Assembly (NCBI GenBank): GCA_003194525.1 | Contig: NBIV01000218.1 | Span: forward strand, 1-64,000 | Direction of reading: 5' to 3' | DNA from: Gracilariopsis chorda | Lineage: Eukaryota; Rhodophyta; Florideophyceae; Gracilariales; Gracilariaceae | Length of the DNA: 64,000 nt | In this document: positions 41,669 through 51,137 of the stretch, piece by piece | Layout: every line of letters starts with the position of its first letter | Numbering within the stretch: the stretch's first letter is position 1 | Program-made: the position numbers and the translations under genes | The notes under the pieces: model-generated | Told to the model about the DNA's origin: nothing | Database searches by the model: none | What the model saw: the letters and a program-made list of their open reading frames with translations, nothing else

Positions 41669-44600
41669 ATGGGTCGCGATGACATTACGCCGGGCCAACC
41701 GCGCCGCCTGTCCCACAACGAGCTAGAAATGGCGCGTCAGTATTCCGAAACTAGCGCCAGGATCTCCGAAATCATCGAGCGCCGCAACGCCGGGAAGAAG
41801 GAAACCAAAGGCCAAGATGACCTCAAAAAGGAACTCGAAATGTGGGAGCACAAAGTCTCCGTCAGTGAACTGTGCTCAAAGCTTCACACTGACCCTGAGA
41901 AGGGTATATCTGAAGCCGAGGCAAAGATTCGTCTTGAAAGAGATGGTCCGAACATGCTTTCCCCGCCGAAGGTTACTCCGTGGTATGTGAAGCTGCTCTG
42001 GCAGTTCCTCAACTTCTTCGCCCTTCTTTTGCAGGTCGCCTCCATTCTTTGCTTCGTTGGCTACGGTCTCGATCGTGAAGCCGTCGACAATCTTTACCTT
42101 GGTATTGTGCTCTACTGTGTCGTCGTTATCACCGCCATTTTCACCTTCTTGCAGGAGTTTAAGAGTGAGAAGACCATGGAGAAGTTCAAGAACTTTTTGC
42201 CGCCCAAGTCTGTATGCCGTCGTGGAGGCAAAATCATTGAGGTTGACGCTTCTACTCTTGTCGTTGGAGACATAATTGATGTCAAGTTGGGAGACAAGAT
42301 TCCAGCTGATATCCGTCTTGTATCCAACCAGAAGCTCAAGGTCGACAACTCTCCGTTGACTGGTGAGTCCGAGCCCATCGGCCGTACTGTGGACTGCACT
42401 GATGACAACCCTCTGGAAACTAAGAATCTTGCCTTCTTCGGTACTCTTGCCGTCGACGGTACTTGCACAGGTGTAGTCGTCAACACTGGTGATGATACTG
42501 TATTCGGTCGTATTGCTGGTCTCGCCGCTGGCTCCGTGTCTGAGGTCACCACCTTGCAGGTTGACATTCACCACTTCGTTATTATCATTTCTTCCGTCGC
42601 CATCTTCCTTGGTGTGCTCTTCTTCATCATCGGTCTCATCAAGGGAACCCCTGTCATTACCAACGTTGTGTTCTGCATCGGTATCATTGTCGCTAACGTC
42701 CCGGAAGGTCTTTTGGCCACTGTCACTGTGTCCCTCACCTTGTCTGCCAAGCGTATGGCCAAGAAGCAGGTGCTCGTCAAGAAGCTCGAAGCAGTTGAGA
42801 CCCTTGGCTCCACTACTTGCATCTGCTCCGACAAAACTGGAACTCTCACCCAGAACCGTATGACCATTGTGCATGTTGCCTACGACAAGCAGTTGCATAC
42901 CACCAAGACCGCTGCCACCGAGGCTACATTGGACCTCGAGGACCCATGCTTCAAGGAACTCTTCTTCATTGGAGCATGCTGCGGAAAGGCTGTCTTCGAC
43001 GCTAAAGACATGGAAGAATTCCCAGACAAGTCCATTGATGAACGCAAGGTCAATGGTGACGCTTCCGAAGCTGGTATCCTCAAGTTCTCCGAGAAGATCC
43101 GCTCTGTTAGCGAGATGCGCAACAGGAATAAGCAGGTCTGTACTATTCCTTTCAACTCTGCCAACAAGTTCATGATTACCATCAACAAGGTTGCCGATCA
43201 AGGTGAGCGCCTCAGAATCCTCATGAAGGGTGCCCCCGAACGTGTCATGGACCGCTGCACTACTATCCTCACCAAGGACGGTATTCTACCCTTCGATGAT
43301 GCCGCCAAGTCTGTCATCAACGAACAATTAGCTTTCATGATGGAGCGCGGAGAACGTTGCCTCGGATTTGCTAGGCTTGACCTGGACCCTAGCGAGTATC
43401 CTGTCAACTTTGCCTTCGACACTGAGGAAATCAACTTCCCGATGAATGGACTGACCTTTGTTGGTCTTATGGCTCTTCTCGATCCGCCGCGTGAAGCTGT
43501 GCCGGATGCCGTGGCTACCTGCCAGACAGCTGGTGTCAAGGTTATTATGGTCACTGGTGATCATCCTGCCACTGCAAAGTCGATCGCGAAGCAAGTCAAC
43601 ATCATTCAGTCACCAACTGCTGAGGATGTCGCGAAGGAGCGTGGCATCCCTGTTGATGAGGTCGACCGTTCGGATATCCATGCCATTGTTGTGCCTGGCT
43701 CCCAGATCAAGGATCTCGAACAAGACGATTGGGACCGCATCTTGGCTCATGACCAAATTGTGTTCGCACGTACTTCTCCGCAACAGAAGCTCATTATCGT
43801 TGAGAACAACCAGCGTCTCGGAAACATTGTCGCTGTGACTGGTGATGGTGTCAACGACTCTCCTGCTCTGAAGAAGGCCAACATTGGTATTGCGATGGGT
43901 ATCTCTGGATCCGATGTGTCCAAGGAAGCTGCCGATATGATCTTGCTTGATGACAACTTTGCGTCCATTGTCAACGGTGTGGAAGAAGGTCGCCTCATCT
44001 TCGACAACTTGAAGAAGTCCATTGCCTACACCCTGACTAGTAACATCCCTGAGATTACTCCATTCTTGGCTTTCATCATTGTCCAGATTCCTCTTCCGCT
44101 CACCACTGTGCTCATTCTTTGCATTGATCTCGGTACCGACCTCCTTCCAGCTATCTCCCTCGCCTACGAGAATCCTGAATCCGATATCATGCGCCGGCCT
44201 CCGCGTGACTCTCGAGTTGATCGACTTGTCAATCGCCGTCTCATCTCCTTCTCCTACTTCCAGATCGGTGTTATTCAGGCGCTTGCTGGGTTCTATTGCT
44301 ACCTCGTTGTTCTTGGAGACTTCGGTCTCACTGCCAGCATTTTGCCGTTCTTGGATGAAGATGCGTACATTGCTTCCCCCAAGTCCGAAGACAAGCGCTT
44401 CATGATTGTTGAACGAAAGCGTCAATTCGGCAAGGCTGAAAGCGGTCTATGGTTCGATGAAGATGAATTCAGTCGCTTTTTCAAAGAAGAAGTGGATGGA
44501 TTCGAGAAACAGAGCGAGGACAACGGTCTGGAATTCAAGGACCTCATTGAGAACGAAGACCAGCGTGCGAACATGTTCAAGATCATTGGAAATGTGAGAA

Positions 44601-45169
44601 AGACTCCCCCTTGCCTTGCCTTCACTTGCCAGAATGGCGCTGTCAGCAATGACTTCTCTTGCTTCAGTGCTTCCAGCCCTGGCGGTGTGACTGTTACCAT
44701 TGATGCTCTTACGAACGAGGACCGTGGTAATGAGGATTTGTTCAACGATAACGTTGAAGAAGGCGAAGGCGATGGACAAGGTTGTTTCGATGTGTACACT
44801 AAGAATCAGCAAAGCGAGGGATTGAAGACCGCTCAAACAGCGTTCTTCGTTTGCATTGTCATTGTACAGATGGGTGGCCTTCTCGTTTGCAAGACAAGGT
44901 TGCTCTCTTTCTTCAAGCAGGGCATGAAGAACTGGATTCTGAATCTTGGCCTACTTACTGAGGTCGCTCTTTGTGCGCTTTTGTGCTACGTGCCATTCAT
45001 TAACACCGCCTTCCAAACTCGCAGCCTTCGCTTCGTACACTGGTTGCCTGCCATTCCGTTCTCTGTGTTCATTTTCTGCTACGACGAACTTCGAAAGTTC
45101 GGAATTCGACTTGGTGATGACAAGGGTAACAAATTCGGGATTTGGCTGCGTGACAACACATACTGGTAG
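41669..45169 (+). CDS. Na+/K+-ATPase alpha-type P-type cation pump (type IIC-like)
   Basis: Seen: 1166 residues, no intron. Motifs: LTGESEPIGRT, IIVANVPEGLLATVTV (M4), CSDKTGTLTQNRM (phosphorylated Asp ~387), MKGAPERVMDRC, MVTGDHPATAKSIA, VAVTGDGVNDSPALKKA, SIAYTLTSNIPEITPF (M5) and CIDLGTDLLPAISLAYE (M6). The cation-site residues of animal Na+/K+-ATPase (Glu in VANVPEG, Ser/Asn/Glu in TSNIPEI, both Asp in M6) are all present. Odd: the M7-M8 extracellular loop, about residues 890-1050, is ~160 long against ~40 in animals, acidic and with four Cys; the end reads NTYW instead of ETYY. Known: red algae use such plasma-membrane pumps to expel Na+. No beta subunit nearby. A TTG-started extension back to 41642 is rejected; the ATG at 41669 fits. 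Confidence 0.93.
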   Translation: MGRDDITPGQPRRLSHNELEMARQYSETSARISEIIERRNAGKKETKGQDDLKKELEMWEHKVSVSELCSKLHTDPEKGISEAEAKIRLERDGPNMLSPPKVTPWYVKLLWQFLNFFALLLQVASILCFVGYGLDREAVDNLYLGIVLYCVVVITAIFTFLQEFKSEKTMEKFKNFLPPKSVCRRGGKIIEVDASTLVVGDIIDVKLGDKIPADIRLVSNQKLKVDNSPLTGESEPIGRTVDCTDDNPLETKNLAFFGTLAVDGTCTGVVVNTGDDTVFGRIAGLAAGSVSEVTTLQVDIHHFVIIISSVAIFLGVLFFIIGLIKGTPVITNVVFCIGIIVANVPEGLLATVTVSLTLSAKRMAKKQVLVKKLEAVETLGSTTCICSDKTGTLTQNRMTIVHVAYDKQLHTTKTAATEATLDLEDPCFKELFFIGACCGKAVFDAKDMEEFPDKSIDERKVNGDASEAGILKFSEKIRSVSEMRNRNKQVCTIPFNSANKFMITINKVADQGERLRILMKGAPERVMDRCTTILTKDGILPFDDAAKSVINEQLAFMMERGERCLGFARLDLDPSEYPVNFAFDTEEINFPMNGLTFVGLMALLDPPREAVPDAVATCQTAGVKVIMVTGDHPATAKSIAKQVNIIQSPTAEDVAKERGIPVDEVDRSDIHAIVVPGSQIKDLEQDDWDRILAHDQIVFARTSPQQKLIIVENNQRLGNIVAVTGDGVNDSPALKKANIGIAMGISGSDVSKEAADMILLDDNFASIVNGVEEGRLIFDNLKKSIAYTLTSNIPEITPFLAFIIVQIPLPLTTVLILCIDLGTDLLPAISLAYENPESDIMRRPPRDSRVDRLVNRRLISFSYFQIGVIQALAGFYCYLVVLGDFGLTASILPFLDEDAYIASPKSEDKRFMIVERKRQFGKAESGLWFDEDEFSRFFKEEVDGFEKQSEDNGLEFKDLIENEDQRANMFKIIGNVRKTPPCLAFTCQNGAVSNDFSCFSASSPGGVTVTIDALTNEDRGNEDLFNDNVEEGEGDGQGCFDVYTKNQQSEGLKTAQTAFFVCIVIVQMGGLLVCKTRLLSFFKQGMKNWILNLGLLTEVALCALLCYVPFINTAFQTRSLRFVHWLPAIPFSVFIFCYDELRKFGIRLGDDKGNKFGIWLRDNTYW

Positions 45170-46140
45170 TACTGGTAGCGCACACAGCCTACGTTCATTT
45201 ATATGCTTTTCGTAGCCTTTTTAGAACTCTGCTTGCCGTTGTGAAATAAAGAGGTGTTTGATACTCTGTTCTAATGTGTCTTGTCCTCATCATCGAGAGT
45301 CATGGTTAGCATTCCTTAAGACTACCGGGCAAACGATGAGGCTAAGAAAGTTATAAGGCTAAAAGGTTGACCCCCCAACCCTTAACCCATAACCCTTGAC
45401 GTGGCGGTGCAGCTCTTTACGACTAGTGTCGAGCTAAAACTGATGCAAAATCGAATGCATCGCAGCGTGGTGCTCCTTTAGAGGAGTTCAATTCAGAACA
45501 GATCATCCCACTGAGAGAAGTAGCAGAGGGCCGGTTATTTCGCCGGTTCACGGATCCTACGTGTCCATTCTTTTGGATGAAGGTCTCTGCTGACTGCGTG
45601 TAGATGTCAAGGTGAGGGCACACGAAAACGCCGACGCCGATTTGGTATGATTTATAATGTTTGCAAACCCTTTTGAGAACCCTTTGTGAAGGCTGCGCAT
45701 ATGTTATGAGCTGCTGGACAAAAAGCTTGGCGACGATCGAATGGTACTGTATCTTAGAACGATACCAGCGGTATGGGTAAACGGGTTCAGGGTTAGCGGT
45801 CTAACCTCTCTTACCGCGACCAAGGGTACACCAAGCCGTACCAACGATAAGGGGAAGCATCCTGCACCGACACGTGAGCGCAAATAAGTTCAGGTTTTTT
45901 GCTCTTGATGGCACCAATTTTGATCCAAAACAGGCGGATCAAAGGCTTTCTGGGTTTGATCGTTGTATTACCAAGTGTTATGCTACCTTTGGTAACCCTG
46001 TCACCCTTTGTACAGGCGTCCGCTGCCTGTTCTCTTTCGTACGTCAGGACCGAGTCTTTTGAAAACACAACACAAGATCAAGTTGCTGCAACAAAGGCCC
46101 GTCATCAAGTGATCCACGTTTGAGGTTGTGTCCGACAAGC
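45170..46140. promoter_or_regulatory. Spacer ATPase 3' end / Nup58 promoter
   Basis: ATPase 3' UTR with AATAAA at about 45244. Then three patches of the recurrent motif: AACCCTTAACCCATAACCC (about 45379-45400), GGGTTCAGGGTTAGCGGTCT (about 45781-45800) and ACCTTTGGTAACCCTGTCAC (about 45985-46005), the last about 140 bp before the Nup58 ATG. No gene recognised. Confidence 0.45.
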
Positions 46141-47724
46141 ATGTTCGGCACAGCGCAATCCGCCCCATCATTGTTCGGAAGCACTCAGCCACAAAGCGCG
46201 TCTCTATTTGGAGCGGCTAGCTCGGCTTCGCTTTTCGGAGGCGGATCTACGCAGCAATCAAGTTCATCCTTTTTGTTCGGAGGCGCTGCTCCGCAATCTA
46301 ACCCACCGTCGTTATTTGGTGGGGCGCCGCCGGCTAGCTCCTCTTCTCTTTTCGGTGGTGGTGCAGCTAGTTCATCATCGTTATTCGGCGGCGCCCCGGC
46401 GAGTTCGTCATCATTATTCGGTGCTCCTGCGAGTTCTTCATCGCTCTTCGGGGCAGCTAGTTCCAGTTCCCTTTTCGGGCAGCCAAGCAGCGGGGCATCA
46501 CTCTTCGGAGGCGGTGCGTCTGGACCGACGCCACTGGGGGGCGCTGCGCCACAAGGCAGCGCACAACAGCCACAACAAATAGAAATCACGATTCGTACCC
46601 GCATATCAGAGCTTCCTCAAAACTTTCAAACCGACCTCTTCGCAGTAGAGCGCCACTTACGAGAACAACGCAACAAGGCATCATCTTTGTGGTCAAAGCG
46701 GGGCGATGTGGACGCGAAGCTCTTACAAACGAGAACAAAAGCTTCCGACATTTCAAGACTGCTTGTCAAGCTCCGAAGCGAACTGGAAGCATTCCAGGCG
46801 AATGCTAATTCGCTCAAATCCGCGGTCAGAGCAGAACGTGGATCCGCAGAACCCGTGGTTATAGCGTTGGAAAACTTGTCGCAAAGGGGCTATTCTGGCT
46901 ATCTAGATCAGAATGGGTTACCGTTTGTAGGGTCTGACGGCCAGATGCAGGCAGCGCACGTGCCGGATGAGTACTTCACGAGAGTTGTGGAGGAATTGGA
47001 AGCAAGGGCGACGGAGTACAAAGCGGAAATTGATGAGGTTGCAGAGTTCTTAAAAGCGCAAGGAATCGTATTGAGCAGCGGAGCAAGCGGTTTTGGAAAC
47101 GGGATGAGCGCTAGTTTACTGGATAATCTGTCTCAGAGATACATGGACATTGGGTTGTCAGCGAGTGACATGGGTAATATTCCGCGAGGAAGAACGATTG
47201 AAGATATCATTCGACGGCAGTATGACTATTTCATGGTGGTTGCTAGTCACATTGCCAACGTGAACGAGAACCTGCGCGCCGTTAAAGAGCAGTATCTTCA
47301 AGTCTTGAGAGAGCGTGATTCTGACGTGTTGAATCCGTTCCAACAGGCTGACATGAGAGAAAAAGTGGAAAAGGATCGGCAACGCTTGTTAGCAGAGAAA
47401 CGAGCCGCTGTTGGGGCATTGAGTTTTGTGAACAGCGTAAATGCTCTTCCTCAGAGCTCTGCTGCGACGGGGAGCGCTTTTGGAAATCTTGGAACCATCG
47501 GCATAGGCTCGTCAAGCGCCGCCGGGACGTTAACGACTCAGCCGTCGTTGTTCCAATCGAGCGGAACAACAGGAAGTCTGTTTGGCGGGGCGCCGACTGC
47601 AGCTGGTGCAGCTAGTTCAGGCGGTGGACTTTTCGGTGGCGGTGGATTTGGGTTTGGTGGTTCATCCGCAGCAGCAGGGTCTGATAGCGAGGCGAAACGG
47701 GCTACAAGACGTAAGAGGGACTGA
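46141..47724 (+). CDS. NUP58: FG nucleoporin, Nup58/Nup49-like
   Basis: Seen: 527 residues, no intron. Residues 1-140 hold about a dozen SLFG repeats (SSSSLFGGAP, SSSLFGAP and similar). Then a folded helical part: ITIRTRISELPQNFQTDLFA, LVKLRSELEAFQANANSLKS, HVPDEYFTRVVEELEARATE, YKAEIDEVAEFL and IIRRQYDYFMVVASHIANVN. The C-terminus returns to GLFGGGGFGFGG and ends with a basic KRATRRKRD. FG - coiled coil - FG is the Nup58/45 (yeast Nup49) layout. Known: a central-channel nucleoporin that forms a trimer with Nup54 and Nup62 and provides the FG permeability barrier. Stop is 38 bp from the convergent SPOUT gene. Confidence 0.82.
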   Translation: MFGTAQSAPSLFGSTQPQSASLFGAASSASLFGGGSTQQSSSSFLFGGAAPQSNPPSLFGGAPPASSSSLFGGGAASSSSLFGGAPASSSSLFGAPASSSSLFGAASSSSLFGQPSSGASLFGGGASGPTPLGGAAPQGSAQQPQQIEITIRTRISELPQNFQTDLFAVERHLREQRNKASSLWSKRGDVDAKLLQTRTKASDISRLLVKLRSELEAFQANANSLKSAVRAERGSAEPVVIALENLSQRGYSGYLDQNGLPFVGSDGQMQAAHVPDEYFTRVVEELEARATEYKAEIDEVAEFLKAQGIVLSSGASGFGNGMSASLLDNLSQRYMDIGLSASDMGNIPRGRTIEDIIRRQYDYFMVVASHIANVNENLRAVKEQYLQVLRERDSDVLNPFQQADMREKVEKDRQRLLAEKRAAVGALSFVNSVNALPQSSAATGSAFGNLGTIGIGSSSAAGTLTTQPSLFQSSGTTGSLFGGAPTAAGAASSGGGLFGGGGFGFGGSSAAAGSDSEAKRATRRKRD

Positions 47725-47762
47725 ATGTTTTGTGCAGATATTTTGCTAGTTGAGTTGGTCCT

Positions 47763-48797
47763 TCAAGTGTTACTAGTGGGGTTGATGAATGGTTGCAGGG
47801 CTGCCAGTGAGATGAGGACCGCCTCCTCTGTGCGTATGGTTCGAGAGCCCTGATCGGGACAGGTGTTGATGTAAAAATCAAAGAGATCTGCGACGTTGTT
47901 GTGGTTCTGTTCGGCTTGATGTTGAGATGGAAGTGAAGCGGTGGGAGAAATATTCAGTTGCTCAAGCTGGGTATCGCCGATAACGCTGTGTTCCAAGCCT
48001 TGAACACCGCCAAACACTAAAAGCAGGTTTTTGAAGTTTGACAGTGCGGAGGTGTGCTGAAAGTTGTTAATGGGCGTGCCGCGCTCTGAAGTACCGATCA
48101 CCAAATCGTAGTTGTCGCAAACAAGACTGTTTGTGAATACTTGTGAAAGGCACTTAGCAGTGCGCACTTGATAACCGCAGTAGAGTTGTTCGGCTGCGCG
48201 TTGGTGTGGAGAGGCGAGTTTGCCGAAGAGGTACTTGCCTGGAACGGCGTCGTAGTCGTGACCAGACGGCTCCATATCGACGGTAACGCGTGTGCCGGGC
48301 GGCACAGGGGTATCGAGTTCGACCAAACGTGAAAGCCCCACATCGACGTATCTGGTAGGTGGGGATGATGAGGCGTGCACTCGCTGATGGGTCCTGTTAA
48401 GCGCGACGCCGTCACGCCATCGCACTACGTCCGTCCGGGCTACGTGGGTTGGTAGGGCGAGCGGGTTGAGAAGCCCCACCAGGCGGAGGTGGGGCGACAC
48501 GGGGAAGAGATGCTTGCGCAGATACTGGGGCGTTTCCAAATAGTCCAGAACGAGTTTGAAAAAGGCGGAGGGGTTGTCGGGAAGCTTTGCGCGACGGGAA
48601 GGCTGTGCGACTTGCTCGTCGAAGATCACTAGCTCGTGGACTTTGTATATGGCGGCGGCGCGGGCTATCTGGCCGGCGAGGTAGATGCGGAGCTCGGAGG
48701 ACTGGGCGTTGAGCAGAATTGATGAGGGGAGGGCTATGGACACTGTTCGAGGGGATGGAAGCGGAGGGGTGGGGTTGGAAGGGGGTTGCGCTGGCAT
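47763..48797 (-). CDS. SPOUT-type RNA methyltransferase (C9orf114/SPOUT1 family)
   Basis: Seen: 344 residues. VSIALPSSILLNAQSSELRI, YLAGQIARAAAIYKVHELVI, FKLVLDYLETPQYLRKHLFP, LRLVGLLNPLALPTHV, YVDVGLSRLVELDTPVPPGT, DLVIGTSERGTPI and NLLLVFGGVQGLEHSVIGD. These follow, block by block, the family of human C9orf114/SPOUT1 (DUF171, Methyltrn_RNA_3). The C-terminal knot and FGG SAM-binding loop are intact. Known: members are SPOUT-fold methyltransferases thought to modify rRNA or other RNA; the human one also acts at kinetochores. Start: an in-frame GTG lies at 48809; 48797 is the first ATG. Divergent from the DHHC gene. Confidence 0.88.
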   Translation of the reverse strand: MPAQPPSNPTPPLPSPRTVSIALPSSILLNAQSSELRIYLAGQIARAAAIYKVHELVIFDEQVAQPSRRAKLPDNPSAFFKLVLDYLETPQYLRKHLFPVSPHLRLVGLLNPLALPTHVARTDVVRWRDGVALNRTHQRVHASSSPPTRYVDVGLSRLVELDTPVPPGTRVTVDMEPSGHDYDAVPGKYLFGKLASPHQRAAEQLYCGYQVRTAKCLSQVFTNSLVCDNYDLVIGTSERGTPINNFQHTSALSNFKNLLLVFGGVQGLEHSVIGDTQLEQLNISPTASLPSQHQAEQNHNNVADLFDFYINTCPDQGSRTIRTEEAVLISLAALQPFINPTSNT

Positions 48798-49411
48798 TTT
48801 GCGGTGCACTATTACATGAGCCGAGAGATGAGTGGGTGGGGCGGGGCGATGCGCTGGCGTGCGAAGGCGATAATGTCAGAGACACGGGAGTAACCTTCAC
48901 GGATAGAGCGCGAGAGGGGGGTGGGGTGAAGGTGGGACGGGGGAGAGGGGGGGGTGGGGGGTGGGGTAGGGGGAGGGCAATGTGCGACGCGGACGGGGTC
49001 TCGAGAGCGGGGGCGGGGCGATGATCCGCGCGGGGGGGGATGCAATTATGCGCCACGTAGCGGGGCATAGATGTCGCAACATGTCACGGTGGCGCGGCGG
49101 CGTGGCGTGGCGCAGTGCGTGCTCGTTTGGAGGCGCGCGCAGGGGCGCGTTGCGGCGCGTGTGGCGGGGACGGCGCTTTGTCATCAACCAGCCGCTGTGT
49201 GCCAACGGCTGTTGCTGCCCGCCGCTCTCGTAACGGAGCCAGTCGCCCGCAGCCGCGTCCCCCCCTTCCGCGCAACGTCCTCAACCCCTTTTTGCGCCCG
49301 CCATTCCTCCCTCACCACCGCACCATCACATCTCTCCCCCACCCCTCCCACCCCTACCATCTTCTTTGTCACAACGGCGTGCCGCGAGTGTGGGCGATAC
49401 CCTTCTTCGTC
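48798..49411. promoter_or_regulatory. Divergent spacer SPOUT / DHHC with opposed pyrimidine tracts
   Basis: On the SPOUT side (about 48900-49020) the plus strand is G-rich, so the sense strand is C-rich; on the DHHC side (about 49240-49375) the plus strand is C/T-rich. The tracts point outward toward each gene, with a CG-rich core (49020-49240) in the middle. No gene recognised. Confidence 0.5.
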
Positions 49412-50446
49412 ATGGGTGCGCGCACCACTCGCTATGCGCCCGACTCCGCCGAGGCAGGTCGCAGTCGCGTTTGGTGTAGCGGCCTCTGCATGACCGGTCC
49501 CGACTATCGAGGCACCCTTCTCACCTTTCTTCTCGCCCTCGCAATCTTTTCCGCCGAGGTAGCCGTCTCCTTCCCTTTTCTGCTCACCAATCATTCCATA
49601 GTCGCCGTCCCCCTACTCGTCCTACTCGCCGTTTCTTTCGCAGTAACCGTCTGGTCCGCCTATCTCTGCTCCACAACCGATCCCGGAATCGTTCCGCGCT
49701 CCGCCACCCTTCCCCCCTCCATCATCGCCTTCCCCAACGTGCGCGAGCGCAGCGTCATCTACCGAGGGCGTCAAATCATTCTCCGCTTTTGCGATACCTG
49801 TCGGGTGTGGCGCCCTCCGCGCTCCTCGCACTGTGCCACGTGCAATAACTGCGTGCGCCGTTTCGACCATCATTGCCCCTGGCTGGGCAACGACATAGGA
49901 CTGCGAAACTATCGTAGTTACTTTACCTTTGTCGTGTTTGCCACTCTATCTGCCGCCGTTGCAATTACCACTTCTGTACTAACTGTTCATTGGACCACCG
50001 CTCATTTCCGTGCCGAGTATCCCACCGAGTCCTACGCCGCTTCCATCCGTCGTTCGCTAGGCTTTAAAGCCACCTCTGTCAATCTAGTCATCATTCTGCT
50101 TTGTTTCCTCGCCTTGCTTTTCACGGGTGGACTCACAGGCTTTCACTTGTATCTCATGTCCAACAACATCACTACCGCCGAACGTTTCAAGAAACGCGCC
50201 AGAAACTCCGCACACCCACACGACGACTACCGCGGATTGCGAGCTATATTCTTTCTCCAGTGCACTCGCAGACCCGCAAGTGCACTTACAGAGGGTTTCA
50301 TCGGACCTGCCTATCCAGAGGAGGACGAGTATTTGCGCCTTATCGACGCGCAGGTCGAGGAGGAAAAGGCACTTTTGGATGTCCCTGTTCCTTCTATACC
50401 TATCGCTCCACCGCGAGTCGTTTCCCTGCCCGTCAGTCGTATCTAG
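49412..50446 (+). CDS. DHHC-type protein S-acyltransferase
   Basis: Seen: 344 residues. Two N-terminal membrane segments (FLLALAIFSAEVAVSF, AVPLLVLLAVSFAVTVW), STTDPGIVPRSA (the DPG motif), the Cys-rich domain FCDTCRVWRPPRSSHCATCN, NCVRRFDHHCPWLGNDIGLR (DHHC at ~152-155), and two further membrane segments (FVVFATLSAAVAITT, NLVIILLCFLALLFTGG), then a TTxE-like TTAERFKK. Known: transfers palmitate from CoA to cysteines of membrane proteins, mostly at Golgi or plasma membrane; closest in layout to Erf2 and plant PATs. All Zn-binding Cys/His present. The frame upstream to 49115 begins at GTG and is leader; 49412 is the first ATG. Confidence 0.92.
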   Translation: MGARTTRYAPDSAEAGRSRVWCSGLCMTGPDYRGTLLTFLLALAIFSAEVAVSFPFLLTNHSIVAVPLLVLLAVSFAVTVWSAYLCSTTDPGIVPRSATLPPSIIAFPNVRERSVIYRGRQIILRFCDTCRVWRPPRSSHCATCNNCVRRFDHHCPWLGNDIGLRNYRSYFTFVVFATLSAAVAITTSVLTVHWTTAHFRAEYPTESYAASIRRSLGFKATSVNLVIILLCFLALLFTGGLTGFHLYLMSNNITTAERFKKRARNSAHPHDDYRGLRAIFFLQCTRRPASALTEGFIGPAYPEEDEYLRLIDAQVEEEKALLDVPVPSIPIAPPRVVSLPVSRI

Positions 50447-51137
50447 GCACCCCGTTTTGTTCCCTTGCTCTTGTAAAGATTATCACCGCCAGTGGACATG
50501 TGCTTGAAAACAGTTTGGGCTGCTACTTTCGAAGCGTCAAACGTCAACTTGCGGTCCACGGCTGGAGCATCAGAGCCTTGCGTATGATGAGGGGCGTTCT
50601 TCCAGCGTCGTTTTGCTCTTTTTTTTTTATCAGTCTCGTTATTTTTATACTCTTTTTGGGTGCGCCGACCAGTCACCACACAAGGCCTGAAGAACACGCC
50701 TGCGCGACGCGATTTGTTGTAACTTTCTGTTTGTTTTGTACGTTCGTAACTTGCTGAAGTTTGGTGCAGCCCTGGAGAGACGGCCTGTCTGTTCGCTTCC
50801 AAATGCCCTACTCATACTATTGTTCAGCCTCCAAATAAAAGTTCCTCTTCCATTTCTCACACGAGAGACTCGCTATCCTATAGCGTGGCCACCGCCTGAC
50901 CGCGATGATGCCGGTGCGCTTCTCGTCGCTCATTCCCCCGCCTTGTGACCTGGCTGCGATGTGTAGTGACCTGCCCTTGGAACCCCAAACCTTGCGCTTG
51001 GGTGACAGTCACAAGTCAAGTCTTGACTTGACGGATCTCGTGAGCGTCGGAAAGTTATTCTCGAGCCATCAGAAAATCCCGGCACACCCGCATTACTGCT
51101 CGTACAGTGTAGTGAAACCAAACTATCCCCTACTCAA
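50447..51137. other. Convergent spacer DHHC / HMP-P kinase
   Basis: About 700 bp between the two stop codons. T-rich run near 50620-50630 and short frames only; taken as 3' UTRs. Confidence 0.4.

Noticed and set aside
41875-44425. Long minus-strand frames opposite the ATPase
   Set aside because: Shadows of the strongly codon-biased ATPase gene.
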